A DNA stretch of 34,037 bases from Thermomonas sp. GTDB lineage: Bacteria; Pseudomonadota; Gammaproteobacteria; Xanthomonadales; Xanthomonadaceae. The notes beneath the pieces were generated by a model. It saw nothing but the letters and a program-made list of their open reading frames with translations. It made no database searches and had not been told where the DNA came from. Each line of letters opens with the position of its first letter. The first letter of the stretch is position 1. Of the stretch, positions 32,661 through 34,037 are shown in pieces. The stretch covers positions 1 through 34,037 of the forward strand of contig NZ_JAMQHN010000108.1 of the NCBI RefSeq assembly GCF_025993755.1, read 5' to 3'. Made by a program: the position numbers and the translations under genes.

Positions 32661-33908
32661 ATGCCGGAAACTGCCCTTTACCCCCGCCAGGCCGCGCCGC
32701 TGCTGCGCGAAGCGCTGACCGATTCGCCGGTGGTGCTGGTGCATGGGCCGCGCCAATGCGGCAAGTCCACGCTGGCAAGGATGGTGGGCGAGCCGCTGGG
32801 CCATGCCTATCTGAGCTTCGATGATGAAACGACGCGCGCCGCTGCCGAGGCCGACCCGGTGGGTTTCGTGGATCGCCTGCCGCAGCGTGTGATTCTGGAT
32901 GAGGTGCAGCGGGTGCCGACGCTGTTCGACACGCTCAAGCACGCGGTGGATCACAGACGCACACCGGGTCGTTTCCTGCTGACGGGTTCGGCCAATGTCC
33001 TGCTGCTGCCCCGCCTGGCCGATTCCATGGCCGGGCGCATGTCGGTGCTGCGCCTGCATCCCTTGGCGCAGTGTGAGCTGGCCGGGCGAACGGGGACGTT
33101 CCTGGATCGGCTGTTCGCCGCCGACTTCAAGGCCCGGCGCAGCCAGCGGCTGGGTGGACGACTGGTCGACGCCGTCGTCGCAGGTGGCTATCCCGCCGCG
33201 CTGGCACGGACCAGCGCACGGCGACGCGTGGCCTGGTACCGCGACTACATCGAAGCGCTGGTGCAGCGCGATGTACGCGACATCAGCCATATCCATTCGT
33301 TGGAGGCCCTGCCGCGTCTGCTGAAGGCGGCGGCGGCGCAAACCGCGCAGCTGTTCAACGCCAGCGACCTCGCGGCCCCCTTTCAGCTCAGCCGCCCCAC
33401 AATCGCCGATTACGTGACCCTGCTGGAACGGGTCTTCCTGCTGGAACGCCTGCCGCCTTGGTACAGCAACCGCATCAGCCGCCTGGTCAAGACGCCCAAG
33501 CTGCATCTGGGCGATACCGGCCTGGCCTGCGCGCTGCTGGGCGTGGATGCAGCCGCTCTGGCCGATGACCGGGCGCTGTTCGGCCACCTGCTGGAAACCT
33601 TCGTGTTCCAGGAACTGCGCCGACAGGAAAGCGGCGGCGACACGGGCATGGCGTTCTTCCACTATCGCGACCGCGAGGGGGTGGAAGTGGATGTCGTGAT
33701 CGAGCGCGGCGCACGTGCTCTGGCCGGCGTGGAGGTCAAGGCGGCGGCCAGCGTCACCGAGCGCGATTTTCGAGGTTTGGCCAAGCTGCGCGATGCGACC
33801 GGCAAACGCTTCATGGCGGGTGTGGTGCTGTACGACGGCGAGGCCGCGCTGGGATTCGGCGATCGCCTGTTCGCCGTACCCATCCGGGCACTGTGGCAGA
33901 CGGCGTGA
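32661..33908 (+). CDS. AAA_14/DUF4143 ATPase
   Basis: The 415-residue protein is of the COG1373 type. It has an N-terminal AAA+ domain with Walker A HGPRQCGKS (28-36), Walker B RVILDEVQ (76-82, Asp80/Glu81) and sensor-like FLLTGSANVLLLPRLADSMA. The C-terminal DUF4143 part has YRDYIEALVQRDVRDIS, a winged-helix-like LSRPTIADYVTLLERVFLLE, and then a PD-(D/E)xK-like pattern: VEVDVVIERG (Asp344) and AGVEVKAAAS (Glu358, Lys360). Function is unknown in this widespread, patchily distributed family. The ATG at 32661 lies right after the dyads; an upstream in-frame ATG at 32625 would lie inside them. The gene is alone between two copies of the prpD 3' end, which suggests that it moved here as a unit. 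Confidence 0.85.
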   Translation: MPETALYPRQAAPLLREALTDSPVVLVHGPRQCGKSTLARMVGEPLGHAYLSFDDETTRAAAEADPVGFVDRLPQRVILDEVQRVPTLFDTLKHAVDHRRTPGRFLLTGSANVLLLPRLADSMAGRMSVLRLHPLAQCELAGRTGTFLDRLFAADFKARRSQRLGGRLVDAVVAGGYPAALARTSARRRVAWYRDYIEALVQRDVRDISHIHSLEALPRLLKAAAAQTAQLFNASDLAAPFQLSRPTIADYVTLLERVFLLERLPPWYSNRISRLVKTPKLHLGDTGLACALLGVDAAALADDRALFGHLLETFVFQELRRQESGGDTGMAFFHYRDREGVEVDVVIERGARALAGVEVKAAASVTERDFRGLAKLRDATGKRFMAGVVLYDGEAALGFGDRLFAVPIRALWQTA

Positions 33909-33933
33909 TGCCGTCGATGCCGGAGAACGGGAC

Positions 33934-34032
33934 ATGAGGCCCCTCCGATTGAAAACCCTCGACGTCGCGCTGGATCAGGCCAGGCTGGAAGCGATGCCGG
34001 TGCAGGACTTCATGGCGCTGTTCGTGGCCTGA
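33934..34032 (+). pseudogene. Duplicated prpD 3' fragment forming a 32-codon frame
   Basis: An ATG at 33934, 8 bases after a GGAG (33922-33925), opens a frame of MRPLRLKT followed by the last 24 residues of PrpD in the correct frame, ending at the same stop. It is a partial copy of prpD without its active site. The frame could be translated by chance or could be a side effect of how the insertion rebuilt the gene end. It is not an independent gene on present evidence. Confidence 0.6.
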
Positions 34033-34037
34033 GGGCG
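33957..34037 (+). repeat. Direct repeat of prpD 3' end, distal copy
   Basis: This copy matches 32226-32306 at 80 of 81 positions and runs to the window edge, so its true right end is unknown. The distance from repeat to repeat is 1731 bp. The left border is sharp: matching begins at CCTCGACGT and the bases before it are unrelated to prpD. Confidence 0.9.

Overview
The window is a GC-rich chromosomal segment that reads like a Gammaproteobacterium of the order Xanthomonadales (Xanthomonas/Lysobacter/Luteimonas type). That placement rests on gene content (rhodanese-secB-gpsA, birA-coaX-SPOR, a PepSY-phoP-phoQ cluster, acnD-prpF-prpD) and on CTCCCCGC/GCGGGGAG hairpin repeats. It is inferred from features, not from a database search.

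Region 1 (1-20593) is mostly ordinary core metabolism. On the minus strand are a PrpD-independent lipid/secretion group: partial gpsA, secB, a rhodanese, a small lipoprotein and a YiiD-type thioesterase. hemD, an EamA transporter and hemF follow on the plus strand. Then, on the minus strand, come arginase, tRNA-Thr(TGT), and a tightly overlapping plsY-birA-coaX-SPOR run headed by a FakA-FakB (Dak2 + DegV) fusion. The last pairing is notable because fatty acid kinases make acyl-phosphate and PlsY consumes it; gpsA supplies the other PlsY substrate. A small secreted protein and mtfA (plus), a PepSY-phoP-phoQ cluster, ctlX and dusA (minus) complete the region, ending with acnD (plus).

Region 2 (about 20594-29440) is an accessory defence island lying between acnD and its usual partner prpF. 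It begins with REP-like hairpins, then a ParDE toxin-antitoxin pair with a perfect 17-bp operator dyad. After that comes a compact plus-strand run hsdR-hsdS-(PrrC-like anticodon nuclease)-rhuM-hsdM, with stop/start overlaps at most junctions. This is a type I restriction-modification system that appears to carry a tRNA-cleaving backup weapon of the EcoprrI/PrrC kind. The PrrC-like gene and the target-recognition parts of hsdS are visibly AT-richer than the surroundings.

Region 3 (29548-34037) resumes the 2-methylcitrate (propionate) pathway with prpF and prpD. prpB and prpC are not in the window. Immediately after prpD lies a 1.73-kb unit with a single AAA_14/DUF4143 ATPase gene preceded by two tandem 15-bp dyads. 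The last 75 coding bases of prpD plus at least 6 bases beyond its stop codon recur after this gene (81 bp compared, one synonymous difference, running off the window edge). The ATPase gene is therefore bracketed by direct copies of the prpD 3' end, as if it had inserted there and regenerated the target. This unit and the PrrC-like gene are the most interesting items. No transposase, integrase, CRISPR array or rRNA was seen.
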